NCBI GenBank assembly: GCA_963969495.1
Contig: OZ018324.1
Location: 50,524,861-50,588,860, forward strand
Length of the DNA: 64,000 bases
From: Ceratothoa steindachneri
Lineage: Eukaryota; Arthropoda; Malacostraca; Isopoda; Cymothoidae
Direction of reading: 5' to 3'
Shown: piece after piece, positions 23,394 through 33,769 of the stretch
Position numbering within the stretch: the stretch's first letter is position 1
Layout of the letters: each line of letters opens with the position of its first letter
Notes under the pieces: model-generated
Seen by the model: only the letters and a program-made list of their open reading frames with translations
What the model was told of the DNA's origin: nothing
Database searches by the model: none
Position numbers and translations under genes: made by a program

Positions 23394-23644
23394 GTAAGGG
23401 CAATTGGGCGATAGTGGATCGGAAGAGTCCCTTCCTTTCCTGGTTTATGAAGGGAGAGTATGATTGCTTCCTTCCAATTGGAAGTTAAAAAAAATCGAGA
23501 AGATGTGAAATGAGCGTTGAATGCATATTCCTGATCATATCATAAGAGATACCATCAGGACCAGGTGCAGTGGATCCACATCCCTTAAGAGCACTTTGAA
23601 GTTCATGAATGGAAAAGAGCTTATTGTATCAGAGCAAACTTTAG

Positions 23645-23825
23645 TAATAGAGTTGTCTCAGAATGGAACAAATTACCCAATTCTGTGATCAACAGTGAGA
23701 ACATTAATATGTTCAAAATTAAATTAGATAAATCCACTAAGGTTGCAAACAAACCCAGGCTCTATGCGCCGTAGGTGCAATTGTACCCCCTGGCTTAATA
23801 TACATGGTAAGTTTACATGGTAAGT
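23645..23825 (+). mobile_element. CR1-type LINE 3' fragment nested in LINE-B
   Basis: The plus strand encodes VVSEWNKLPNSVINSENINM followed by FKIKLDKST. This is the widely shared C-terminus of CR1/RTE-like LINEs (xxxWNxLPxxVV...FKxxLDK). The ten bases ACATGGTAAG occur twice just at the right edge (about 23811 and 23816 onward), which may reflect the insertion site. It interrupts the LINE-B segment between endonuclease and RT. Confidence 0.7.
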
Positions 23826-23976
23826 ATGGTTCATTATCTATACAAGGATCCATGAAGTTCAAGAGGCATCGCTCTTGTATTTTCCTGACATGTTGAAATT
23901 CTAAGGAATAATTGTTAGGGCTGGAAATGTCAGCAAATGTCTTTGCCATGACATTTGAAATTCTGGACAAGTCTCC

Positions 23977-24834
23977 CTAAAGCTCGCCTGCTTCAACTAT
24001 ATTAGGGGCAGAGAAACCACTTGCTCTGCCCATGAGCTTTTTCACTCTTTTCCAGACTTTGTCTGGTGTAGTTTGGTGGTTAATAGAGTTGATGTACCCT
24101 TTTAAGAAAATTTGGTGAGCCTGGCGGAGGGTATGCTGTTGTACTACCCTGGCTCGGCTATGAGCATACTTGTTGATGGCAGTAGGGTTTTGATGGTAGC
24201 AACAAGCTCGCTTAGTTCCTCTCAGATCAGGATCCACAGACCAGCTGTAATCTGCTTACAGTCTGAGGAACAAAGTGACAAATCTATACAGGTAGAGCTG
24301 TTGGTCTGGACATGGAAGGATGTTGGAGTGCCAACATTAAATAATGACACATCAAAGATCTCCATAAGTCTCACAATCAGATTTCCCTTGGGGTTGTCAT
24401 CATAGGTGTTGTCTTGCATTAAAGTCTCCAACTAGTAGGAATGGGGTCGGGAGTTGGTTGATGAGATTGGCTAATTTGTTAGCCAAATCTGAAGCAATTA
24501 CTCCTTCACCAGGAGGGAGGTACAGTGAGCAGACTGTGTATAAACGGTTGGTATACACACAAATCACCACTGCTTGAAGGTCTGTTCTCAACGGGATTGC
24601 TAAGTAAGAACAGTCTTTACAGACAAAAATAGCCAAACCATGAATGGGTTCTGGTGGATTCTTAAAATATACCACATAGTGGGGGATATTGGGTAATCGA
24701 CGAATAGCCAATTGGGTCTCCCATAATGCTATACAAATACAACTAGGGTTGTAATCATGAAGCAGCAGTTTGAATTCTTCCCATTTGGAGAAGATCCCTT
24801 GTAGATTCCAATGAACAATTGGAAATATGTTCAT
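23977..24834 (-). pseudogene. LINE-B AP-type endonuclease and following linker
   Basis: The frame 24400-24834 starts MNIFPIVHWNLQGIFSKWEE (metal-binding Asn). It continues with IALWETQLA (catalytic Glu; usual form LQET), YLPPG and LLVGDFNARQHL. After a shift, 24222-24431 gives GTPTSFHVQTNSSTCIDLSL, the Thr/Ser-Asp part. The last His-containing strand is not obvious. The linker (23977-24237) has YINSINHQTTPDKVWKRVKK. Confidence 0.82.
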
Positions 24835-25610
24835 CGTTTGAGGATAATTAAATTTTTCTTTGCACTTGGTGAAGGTGACTGGGGTTTTGAACCTTTGTGA
24901 TTTTTAGGTGTAATTAACACTTGAGGCATAGGTAGTTTGAATGTTTTGGGGATGGCACTTTTATTAGAGGGCAAAGAACCATCTGTCAGTTGTGAATATG
25001 ACAGGTTGGTTTTTGCTGGCAAAGATGCCTCCGAAGATATTGGGTTCTCTGTACTGGTAAGTAGTAATGTCAAGAGAGATGGTACCGAGTCATTCTGAGA
25101 GGTGGTTGGTGGGTCAGGTGGTGTGGGTGAAGAAACCCCAGAAGGCTGTTTCTCCTCTTCCAAAAAGGGCCACAGCCAAAGCTGGATCCAAAAAAATCCA
25201 TTCAGCTCTTCTAGTTACTGATGCTGTGGATGTAATAGACTGGCTAATTGTGACTGATGGACTCGAGGCAGATTCAGTGGGAGGAGGGTGGATGTCCAAA
25301 GGTGATACGAACACCACACAAACCTCCTCGGAATCTGCCTTCATGTCTTCAGGACATGTCAATGGTTGGTTGGATGCTGATGGAGGGAAATCTGAGGAAG
25401 GGCAAGTCCTCTTGCGTCCTTGGTTTAGGAGAAGCAGGAACCTCCTTATTGATTGGAGAGTGAGGAGGAGCCTCATTCTGAGGCAGAGATTCTATTGGGG
25501 CTTCTTGATGGATATTCTGCAGCCGTAAAAGTGGAGGTCTGAATAGGCTCTGCTGTCTGTTAGGACTGGTCTGGTTGCTCTAAGAACGTCTGCAAAACTC
25601 ACTCCTGGTT
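24831..25610 (-). pseudogene. LINE-B gag C-terminal, Ser/Pro/Thr-rich region
   Basis: Two frames (25114-25476 and 24831-25163) encode low-complexity Ser/Pro/Thr-rich protein ending KNLIILKR. The stop overlaps the endonuclease start by four bases (ATGA-type overlap around 24831-24834), the usual arrangement of LINE ORF1 and ORF2. No fold is recognised. Confidence 0.65.
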
Positions 25611-25652
25611 GTATAATTCTTTAGCTCTCCTTCTAGCATCCTTCCTCCTAAT

Positions 25653-26222
25653 TCAGAATTTATTCTGAAGAGCAACAACTTCTCTCTCATGCAAGAAAAA
25701 GGTGCACTGCTTAGAGGTGGCTAGGTGGTCACCACCACAGTTGGCACAACAAGGGGGATGAGGGCATGATGTTCCATGGAAATCAGAGGAACAATTGACA
25801 CATACCCTCTCCTGTGTGCAGCACTTACTGACATGTCCAAAGTGTTGCCAATGAAAGCATCTACGGGGATTCTCCATGTAGGGCTTCACAGAAATATACA
25901 GATAACCAGCCTTGATATTCTTAGGGAGTTCCAACCTATTGAAAGTTAATATGATAGTAGAGGAAGGAACTCTGGTGCCATTAACATTACAAGTGACGCG
26001 GTATGCACCAACTACCTTCTGAGAAGTCAGTTTAGCAACCAGCCGGGCCACATGATATTCAATAAGCTTCCTCGACCTGATAACCACCTTGCAGGTGTTA
26101 AAGGTAGGATGGGCTGACAAGGAGATATTGTGGGAAGCAAGAGAATCCAGTGCTTTGATTTTTTTATGCTGATCAAATGAAGAGGACTCCATAACAAGGT
26201 AGCCATCATTCCTAGGCCACAT
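25653..26222 (-). pseudogene. LINE-B gag-like protein with three zinc knuckles
   Basis: This is a 189-codon open frame. The first half resembles the RRM-like part of Jockey/I gag proteins. The second half has CFHWQHFGHVSKCC, CVNCSSDFHGTSC and CANCGGDHLATSKQC. Knuckles two and three are complete C-x2-C-x4-H-x4/5-C, but in the first the second Cys is Trp (TGG). Frame remains open across all of it, another sign that LINE-B is fairly young. Confidence 0.85.
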
Positions 26223-26300
26223 TTGGCAGCAAATGAGCCTCCTCTCCAGTCAAAGAATTTTGGAGGTTTCCCTGTGAAAGCACAGGGGAAGGGGGGCCCT

Positions 26301-26619
26301 CCATTTTTTCATTGGAGCTGCCTGAAGGCGCCTCTGTTGATGGTGAGGGGTAGAGGTTTTTTTTTTTAAATTTTCATCATCGGGTATGGGGACCCTATTC
26401 TTTTCACAGGATGCAGGCGCTAATTACCCCTCACAGTAGCCCACTCTGCAAGGGGTGTGTAGGGGGCTTGCAGAGCCAGGTGCTGCCATTTTAGGCCACC
26501 CCTCCCACCTAGTGACCTGACAGCCCTTCAGCATGGCAGCTCCACCTTGAGCATGGCGTAAAAAGGATAGTGTGTGAAATGAGAAGGAAAGGGGATGTGA
26601 GGAAGGTATGGGTAGAGAT
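26301..26619. other. Possible LINE-B 5' untranslated region or flanking DNA
   Basis: G-rich sequence with no recognised coding content follows the gag frame. The 5' end of LINE-B cannot be fixed without another copy. Confidence 0.4.
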
Positions 26620-26935
26620 GAAGCAGGTTGTTAAAATCCCACTATTTCAAACCAGAGCTCAGGGGTTAGGGAACATTGTCTCCTTCCCCCTCAGCCCTGA
26701 TCCAGGATAGTTGGCTGAGAAGGTCAGCATCTACCCTGTGAAAATAGAGGCTGACCAGAGAATGTTGTGGGAGAGGTTGTAAGGGAAGTGAGGAAGTAGG
26801 GGAGCAACACAGGCTGTCTGAAAGGAGAAGAGGCTAAGCTGGGGCCGGACAGGGCGCTGAGTCCTGTCAGCACAGCGGCCAGGAAGGCAAATCGCCATGC
26901 CCCTTACGGGGAACCACTAAAAGTGCTTTGTGTTT
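26620..26935. repeat. Dispersed repeat R2, copy 2 (no insertion)
   Basis: It is similar over its length to 32265-32500, through blocks such as 'catctaccctgtgaaa' and 'gttgtgggagag', and by its right part to 3930-4075. At the place where the 32265 copy has a 49-bp LINE-A insertion, this copy has none. Confidence 0.7.
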
Positions 26936-27422
26936 TAAGATAAACAGTTAGGACTTAGGAGAGGGCAAAATCTAATAGGAAGCAAAAATCAGGAGCTTAA
27001 AACCAACAATGAGTGGTGGGGACTGTCAGGCATCATTTCTATTTTCCTGTTTGAGTTCTAATTTATAATAACCATCATGAAAATATTATTTCATTTCTAT
27101 GTCTTTCCATCCTAAAAAATGACCCAATAAAAGATTTTTGTGCTTTGCATTTAGGTTAAGTGGAGTAAAATTTCAGAATGTTTCTCAGCATAGGAATTCA
27201 AATAAGACAAATACTAGAACAGTGGTAGGGATAAGTATCCTTGGTCGTTTCAACTGTTGGCTATGAGAAACTATTTATTTAATCTTAAAGAGGATTACTC
27301 TGCCATTCACACAAATGCAATAAGTCTTAAATCAGATTAAAGGTCAAATAACCTTACAAAATGATAGCAAGTTCCTCAAAAATATAAATATTCAGTCATG
27401 TCCAGTAAACATAAAATCTTAC
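26936..27422. other. Intron 2 DNA next to exon 2, no recognised feature
   Basis: AT-rich sequence without coding or repeat similarity that I could identify. Confidence 0.5.
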
Positions 27423-27616
27423 CTAAAATAGGGATGAATTGATTTATCTTCATGGAAATCAGACAAAGCTCTGTTGACCTCTTCATTTTTGGCCACAGAT
27501 TTTTCATTCAAGTGCTCAAATACCCAACAAGGAATTCTATTTTTGGGGTCATAAGAAAGAACAAAGTCATTCAAAGATCGGATATTATTCAAACTGGGAA
27601 AGCCAAACCTCATAAT
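27423..27616 (-). CDS. EndoG: Endonuclease G, coding exon 2
   Basis: This 194-nt exon follows a good acceptor (TTTTTCTCAG) and ends TTTTAG before a GTAAGA donor. It continues exon 1 in phase 0 and encodes residues about 77-140, plus two bases of an Arg codon completed by exon 3. Family landmarks are MRFGFPSLNNIRSLNDFVLS, YDPKNRIPCWVFEHL and EDKSIHPYFR. These match the EndoG start of the nuclease fold, where YDxRxRxxxWVxExL and the acidic D-SIHxYxR strand are conserved. The only break is the intron; no internal stop is present. Confidence 0.96.
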
Positions 27617-27984
27617 CTGAGAAAAAGAAAAAGGAGCGCTCATACACACAAACCTTTAAGTTATCTAGACTTTTAAAAAATCATACCAAAATATACTTTC
27701 AGAAGTCATTGCAGTTAATGGAGCTTCTTTACGGGGTTGGGCTCCCAACATGGAAACACAGGTTCAATCCCATTGACTGCAGACACAAACCTTCCATCAG
27801 TCACTAGGTAGCACCCATTGGCAGATACAGTGAAATTGCCATAGGGGGTTGGTTAAGTAGCTCCACCATCTCCAATGAGGATCAGCCCCTTAAGCATTTA
27901 GGCTTATCCACAATTGTCATTTTGATCTTTATATACATTATATTTATTATCTGGTTGAGGGATGTCAGACCTGAAGATTTTTTT
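27617..27984. other. Intron 1 DNA next to exon 2
   Basis: Nothing definite is seen. An 11-base match to a polymerase III B box (GGTTCAATCCC, near 27762) has no convincing tRNA fold around it. Confidence 0.4.
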
Positions 27985-28562
27985 TAGATATTTTTTTATT
28001 ATACGAGCCCATCTGGCGACTGCCTACTTGGGCATAAGTCGCCATAATCAACACAGCCTACCACTAGGCTATATTAAAAAAACAAATAACAATATGTAAA
28101 TAACAATAGAAAAAGGACAAAGTTTAAAAAAAAAAGCAAAAGAGCAGACAAGAAGTAACCGGGCTCCGGCGTTAGGGGGAGTCCTGGCTCTACCTGATGC
28201 AGGAACATGTGACCTAAAACAAGCAGTGAAATAAAGTGGAGGAGGCTGACCACCTCCAAAAGGTTGTATAGTCCTCAAGTCTATGTGCATGAACCAGTCC
28301 CGAGTACATGGCACAAGTGGTAGCAACCCCACTCATCCCAGTACCGGGACAGGTATGTGTGTGAAGATCACCTAGACTGGGCCATTCAACAAGAATGCGC
28401 TGAACAGTCTGAGGCACAATGCAGTCGCCGCAATAAGGTACAGGTGAGCACTCCATCAAATGGCGGTGTGCCTTGTGAGTGTGTCCAGTTTGGAGACAAC
28501 AGAAAGCAACCTGAAGCTGTCGCAGCATTGTAGGGTAGATTCATGGAACATTGCAGCGCAAC
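27985..28562 (-). mobile_element. LINE-A 3' fragment
   Basis: It starts with T-runs and 'gagcccatctggcgactgcc', then the untranslated tail and the C-terminal block (VAFCCLQTGHTHKAHRHLM, PYCGDCIVPQTVQRILVE; here C-x2-C is intact). It stops abruptly where the Gypsy-2 integrase begins. Confidence 0.8.
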
Positions 28563-28565
28563 GGC

Positions 28566-29585
28566 ACCTAACTGATGATATTCTAGAAATGCAAGAGATG
28601 TGTCCTTTTGTCAGTGAGTTGAAGAGGTGTGTGATGGTGAGTGTTGATTTGAATAAATGGCCTGAGTATTTGAGTGATTTTAAAAGGTATGCTAAGGATT
28701 TGGTTGTTTGTATGGATGTTGTATATTTTGTGAGGCATATGAAGGATGGGGATGATATGTATGTACCTGTGATGTCCTTGGTTAGTCTGGTGAAAGTTGT
28801 GCATGATAATTATGGGCATATAGGTAAATATAAGTTGTGGGAGTGTATGAAGGAGCATGTGTTCCATCTGTTTCTGAGAAATGTTGTGAATGATGTTGCG
28901 ACTATGTGTGAAAGGTGTCAGAAGTGAAAGATGCAAGGTGTGCAAGTGAAGCCGCTGCTGTTGAAAGTTTATGTGAAAGAACTGTTTGAGTTGGTAGTAA
29001 TTGGTTGTGTGTCTTTACCGCATACAAGTGCTGGGAATGATGTTATGGTTGATCATAAAAGCAAGTTTGTGTATGCAGTGCCTGTAAGAGATAAAAGGAG
29101 TGTGACTGTTGCGCATGTGGTTGAGCAGTTTTTTTCTATGTGTGTATGGAAGCCTAGGAGATGTCTGAGTGATAATGGGCCTGAGTTTGCAAGTGAAGTG
29201 TTTGAGTGAATGTTGAGAGAGAATGGTGTGGAGCATGTGAGAACAAACCTGTATGTACCATCTTTGAATGGATTCACTGAATGTACAATTAGGACCTTGT
29301 GTGAGATGTTGAGAATGATGAGTACAACTTTGAATGACTGGGATTAATGGTTGGGTAGAGTGTTATGGGCGTATAATTCAATGGTGTATAGTGCAACCGG
29401 GGTTTCCCTGTGTCAGTTTGTTATGAATTTTGAAAGGCGAGTGAAAGATACGTTTCGTTTGAGTGAAAGTGAGCAGAGTGTATGGCATGAGGCATATGAA
29501 AGGTTTCGTTCATTTGAAATAGGTGCAAAAGTATTGAAGGTAAAAGAAGTAAAAGGTAGGTTGAAATGTGTCGAAGATGAGTAGG
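28566..29585 (+). pseudogene. Gypsy-2 integrase, three in-frame stops
   Basis: The N-terminal zinc finger is visible as HDNYGHIGKYKLWEC and then CERCQK (H-x4-H and C-x2-C). A stop at 28926 follows. The catalytic core has RRCLSDNGPEFASEVFE (second catalytic Asp), a stop, and then VPSLNGFTECTIRTLCEM with the final Glu (usual form NGxxER). The first core Asp region reads VVIGCVSLPHTS, where the expected Asp is not evident. A third stop precedes RVLWAYNSMVYSATG. The part after 28460 in the first frame is LINE-A sequence and not integrase. Confidence 0.85.
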
Positions 29586-29680
29586 ACCGTATAGAGTTGT
29601 GAGAGTCTGGGAGAATGGTGTGACATATTTTTGGATAGTTTGAATGAAGGTGTGAATGAGAGTGCAGGCTCATCAGTCAG

Positions 29681-30389
29681 TTGAGGAGGTGGAGAGAACC
29701 TCCTGACTACCTGGTAAGCCATCCGGTGTATGAACTGTGTAGAGAGAGAGATAAGGTGCTTGATGATGAGATGGAGTGTGATAGTATGGATCTGTCTGGG
29801 AAAGAGCTTGTCTTGGTCTCAAGGAGTATAAAGCATATAAAGAAGAGTGAAATGAAGAATGCAAGTACGAAGGAAAGTAAGTCTGAGCAGTCTTTCTGGT
29901 ATGGGGGAGCTTGAGAGAGAGATTGAGTGTTTCCATAAGCATGTGAGTGATTTGGCTGATGTAAGTAGACAAGTGAGTGAGCTGCCTGTGGCTGATTTTT
30001 CTGGTTTTGGAAACAGTATGGATGATTGTGTGTTTGGGCAGAATGAACCTAATGTGGCTGATTTTTCTGGTTTTACGAATGGTAAGGGCAGAAGTGAGTT
30101 GTATGTGGAGAATCAGGAGGTGACTGACTTTTCTGGCTTCTGTGTAGCCGCTGAGAGTAGAGGGGATGTGAGTGATTTGTTTGTTTCACAAGAGTGTACC
30201 TTGAGTTGGATGAGAGCTGTGAGTGAGGAGCTGATGAATGGGGTAATGAAGAGTGAAGCTTCTGAACAGAAGAGTATGAAAGAGTTTGGTCGAGAGATGG
30301 AAGAACTGGTAATAAAAGCTATGAGTATGGTGGATGATATGATCAATAGTGACGAGGAAACTGACCGGATGACTAATGAACAACCTTGA
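29681..30389 (+). pseudogene. Gypsy-2 pol C-terminal extension with DFSGF repeats
   Basis: Two overlapping frames (29681-29914 and 29859-30389) follow the integrase. The first starts RRWREPPDYLVSHPVYELC, which resembles the end of some Gypsy pol proteins. The second, 176 codons, has VADFSGF at residues 44-50 and 66-72 and VTDFSGF at 88-94, a spacing of exactly 22 residues each time, then an acidic, helical-looking tail ([20 protein letters not shown]). I know no named domain with this repeat. It could be an assembly or host-contact motif, but that is a guess. Confidence 0.55.
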
Positions 30390-30405
30390 CAGATTGCTAG
30401 CGTGG

Positions 30406-31759
<1,354 letters not shown>

Positions 31760-32202
31760 GAAAATTAATGCAATATCGCAAGAAAAGATGAGGAATTAAA
31801 CCACATTCTCCGAAGACAATTTAATTCAGAACAGTTTCGGTGTATCTCACACCCTTTTTCAACTGACACTGGGCAGAAAAATGAGAAAAGCATAACACAA
31901 GATCCCCTCTTTTTCCCCTCAATCCCCTACTTGTGGCTAATCTGGGGGAAGCGGGGGGGTTAGGCCTGAACATATTGAAGGGCTGACATTTTACTATTTT
32001 ATTTATTTGCGATCTTATTACAGGATTAAAAGAAAATTGACCCTCAGATAAATTTAAATTAGGAACTGACGATATCAAGCTCGATTCTACGATTCTTCTC
32101 TTAACATAGTTGGCTGATTTAAATAACATTTTACTTCCATTGAAATCGATCGTATGATTCTTGTCTCTAACATGGCAAAAAATTCCCATGTTAGAGACAA
32201 GA

Positions 32203-32205
<3 letters not shown>
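31760..32205 (-). mobile_element. Penelope-like element, 5'-truncated C-terminal fragment
   Basis: The frame 31821-32189 reads HVRDKNHTIDFNGSKMLFKS, then RRIVESSLISSVPNLNLSEG and FNPVIRSQINKIV. This is the C-terminal half of the GIY-YIG endonuclease of Penelope-like elements, where H-x-NHTIDW...R-IVEASLI...NxxxG is conserved. The RT and the GIY-YIG start are missing. The truncation point at 32157-32204 carries a perfect hairpin. Confidence 0.82.
32157..32204. repeat. Perfect 19-bp hairpin at the Penelope truncation point
   Basis: Arms 32157-32175 and 32186-32204 are exact reverse complements around a 10-base loop. The left arm is element coding sequence (read on the minus strand) and the right arm is its inverted copy. 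Confidence 0.93.

Positions 32206-32207
<2 letters not shown>

Positions 32208-32241
<34 letters not shown>
32208..32241. repeat. (TA)n microsatellite
   Basis: A short TA run directly follows the hairpin. Confidence 0.95.
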
Positions 32242-32244
<3 letters not shown>

Positions 32245-32264
32245 GGTGGGGGAAGAAGCAGGTA

Positions 32265-32500
32265 GTTAAAACTCACCGCCCCCAAACCATATCTCAGGGG
32301 TGAGGGGACAACATCCCCTCCCCCCCTCAGCCCCAATTCGGGATGGTTGAGTAAGAGATTTTTTTTTTTTTTTAAGAGCTCATCTGATGACTGCCTACTT
32401 GGGCCAAGTTGAGTAAGAGAAAGCTGGTTGGCATCTACCCTGTGAAATTAGAGGCAGGTCAGAGAAAGTTGTGGGAGAGATGGTAGGGAAACTTATGAAG
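32265..32500. repeat. Dispersed repeat R2, copy 3 (with LINE-A tail insertion)
   Basis: It is colinear with 26620-26850 apart from the 49-bp insertion at 32359-32407. Confidence 0.7.
32359..32407 (-). mobile_element. 49-bp LINE-A tail-only insertion with 13-bp target duplication
   Basis: Fifteen T residues are followed by 'aagagctcatctgatgac' and the rest of the LINE-A tail end. The insert is bracketed by exact copies of GTTGAGTAAGAGA (32346-32358 and 32408-32420). The related R2 copy at 26620 has no insert at this point. Confidence 0.92.
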
Positions 32501-33060
32501 CATCATACACTGATATGCATTTCAGTCAATCAGCAAATTACACACATATCACATCACAACTCTCAAGACAAATGACAAATTGTCAGAAAGACCTCTAGCA
32601 AGCATTTTTGTAACATTGCTTCAATGTATAACATTAATAATCAACATGAATCCAAGAGTGGTAGAGTTAACATGGATCCAACACTGGATTCATTATGTCA
32701 AAGGGTTAAGGTTCAATTGTGTTTCCTCAAATTTTCATGCCCTGGATCCAAAGAGTTTAACCATTCTTCCAGTAAATTAAATTAGCATGCTCCTAAACAT
32801 CATGGGCAGGGTAAATTTCAGCAGGTGGGAAGAGCCAAATTAGAAGTTCCACCAGGAATTCCCCATCTTGCATCTAAAATCCAGTATGTGCCTGTTTTCA
32901 ATAATACCTATTGCTTCAACATTGACATAAAGAGCAAAGAGTGAATTCAGTCAAGTCTTTCTACCTTGAATTTCTAAATTAACTATGTGCCCCTGTTGAT
33001 TCATTTTGTTTCATCTGACTACAATCCTTCTTTTCCATCTTGTACCTCTAACTCTCTATC
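32501..33060. other. Intron 1 DNA, perhaps the upstream part of Gypsy-1
   Basis: No domain is recognisable. A protease region would be expected here if Gypsy-1 extends left, but I cannot identify its Asp-Thr/Ser-Gly motif. Confidence 0.4.
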
Positions 33061-33769
33061 TAGTGCCCTTCAACGGGATGAATCTGATTTGACTTATAGT
33101 TAGAAATCCATTCTGTTGGAAGTCTTGTTTCTTTATCCCAAGTTGATAGGTCACAGTGATAATGATGTTGGCACCACTACTGACATCAAAAATCACATTG
33201 AAGTAATAAAGAAAAAGCTGCAAGCAATAGATGAAGTTGATCAGGCTTTTAATGAGCTTAAAGATAGTAGTATTATCAAAAAAAGTTTTTTCCTCCCTCT
33301 ATTGTGCTTCCATTGTCCTCATCAGGAAACTTGATGGAAAACTCAGACTCTGCATAGACTATTGTCAGTTAAAAAATAGTACCAAAAGGATAAGTTTCGC
33401 CTACCAAATAGTATGCACAGAGTTTACTTCTCATCTATTGATTTAGTGATTTTTTTTACACCTAATCTGGTAGTATCCTCTTACTAAATCAATGATTATG
33501 GCAATTTATGCCCTAGACGGGCATAAGTTGCCATAATCATTGATTTAGTAAGAGGATACTACCAAGTTCTGATGGAGGGTGGGAGCATAGAAAAAACTGC
33601 CTTCACCACCTCTCAGGCTCACTATGAGTTCAGATGTTTCAGGGGTTACGAACAGTCGGACCACTTTTCAAAGGGATATAGCCATTGCTCTCTTTATTAT
33701 ACCCTCTTCCTGAGATACTGTTTATGTAGAGGGTTTATTGGTGATGGGAAAAGATCATCTTGTTAGTTT
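33061..33769 (+). pseudogene. Gypsy-1 reverse transcriptase, first part
   Basis: DNDVGTTTDIKNHIEV (the usual lead-in to Gypsy RT) is followed by FNELKDSSIIKKS. After a shift comes RKLDGKLRLCIDYCQLKNST, the conserved RKKDGxxRxCxDYRxLN box. A 91-bp LINE-A tail insertion at 33448-33538 splits the SIDLxxGYYQ segment. Beyond it come EGGSIEKTAFTTSQAHYEF and, degraded, the FGLTNAP and catalytic region. The catalytic YxDD is not clear. The domain is interrupted at 33769 by a LINE. Confidence 0.85.
33448..33538 (-). mobile_element. 91-bp LINE-A tail insertion containing an inverted copy of its target
   Basis: It is flanked by ATTGATTTAGT on both sides (33437-33447 and 33539-33549). It holds a T-run, part of the LINE-A tail, and between them bases 33469 onward that are the reverse complement of the sequence reaching to 33563. 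Arms 33469-33513 and 33519-33563 match at 44 of 45 positions around a 5-base loop. Confidence 0.88.

Larger units (their letters stand above)
21060..26300 (-). mobile_element. LINE-B, nearly full length (gag, endonuclease, RT, RNase H)
   Basis: This second RNase H-type LINE is clearly a different family from LINE-A and is less decayed. Order on the minus strand: gag with three knuckles (25653-26222), a Ser/Pro/Thr-rich linker (24831-25610), endonuclease (24222-24834), linker (23977-24237), RT (22130-23393), RNase H (21683-22114) and a C-terminal domain (21264-21644). The 338-codon open RT frame suggests it is younger than LINE-A. One piece of a CR1-type LINE is nested at 23645-23825. Confidence 0.9.
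28566..30400 (+). mobile_element. Gypsy-2: 3' half of an LTR retrotransposon (integrase and C-terminal extension)
   Basis: The plus strand, unusually rich in G and T (many GTG, AGT and ATG codons), encodes an integrase followed by a long pol extension, then at about 30406 the bases TGTAAGAATGTGTGTGTG. The same start of an LTR occurs at 44800, before the gag half of what looks like the same family. RT and RNase H are missing. The left border abuts LINE-A at about 28563. Confidence 0.8.

Noticed and set aside
27715..27790. Possible tRNA or tRNA-derived SINE (B-box-like GGTTCAATCCC)
   Set aside because: The T-arm stem does not pair and no anticodon arm can be folded; a single B-box match is expected by chance.
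32380..32400. CTGATGA in a LINE-A tail as part of a hammerhead ribozyme
   Set aside because: Other LINE-A tails read CTGGCGA at the same place and the required GAAA and stems are missing.
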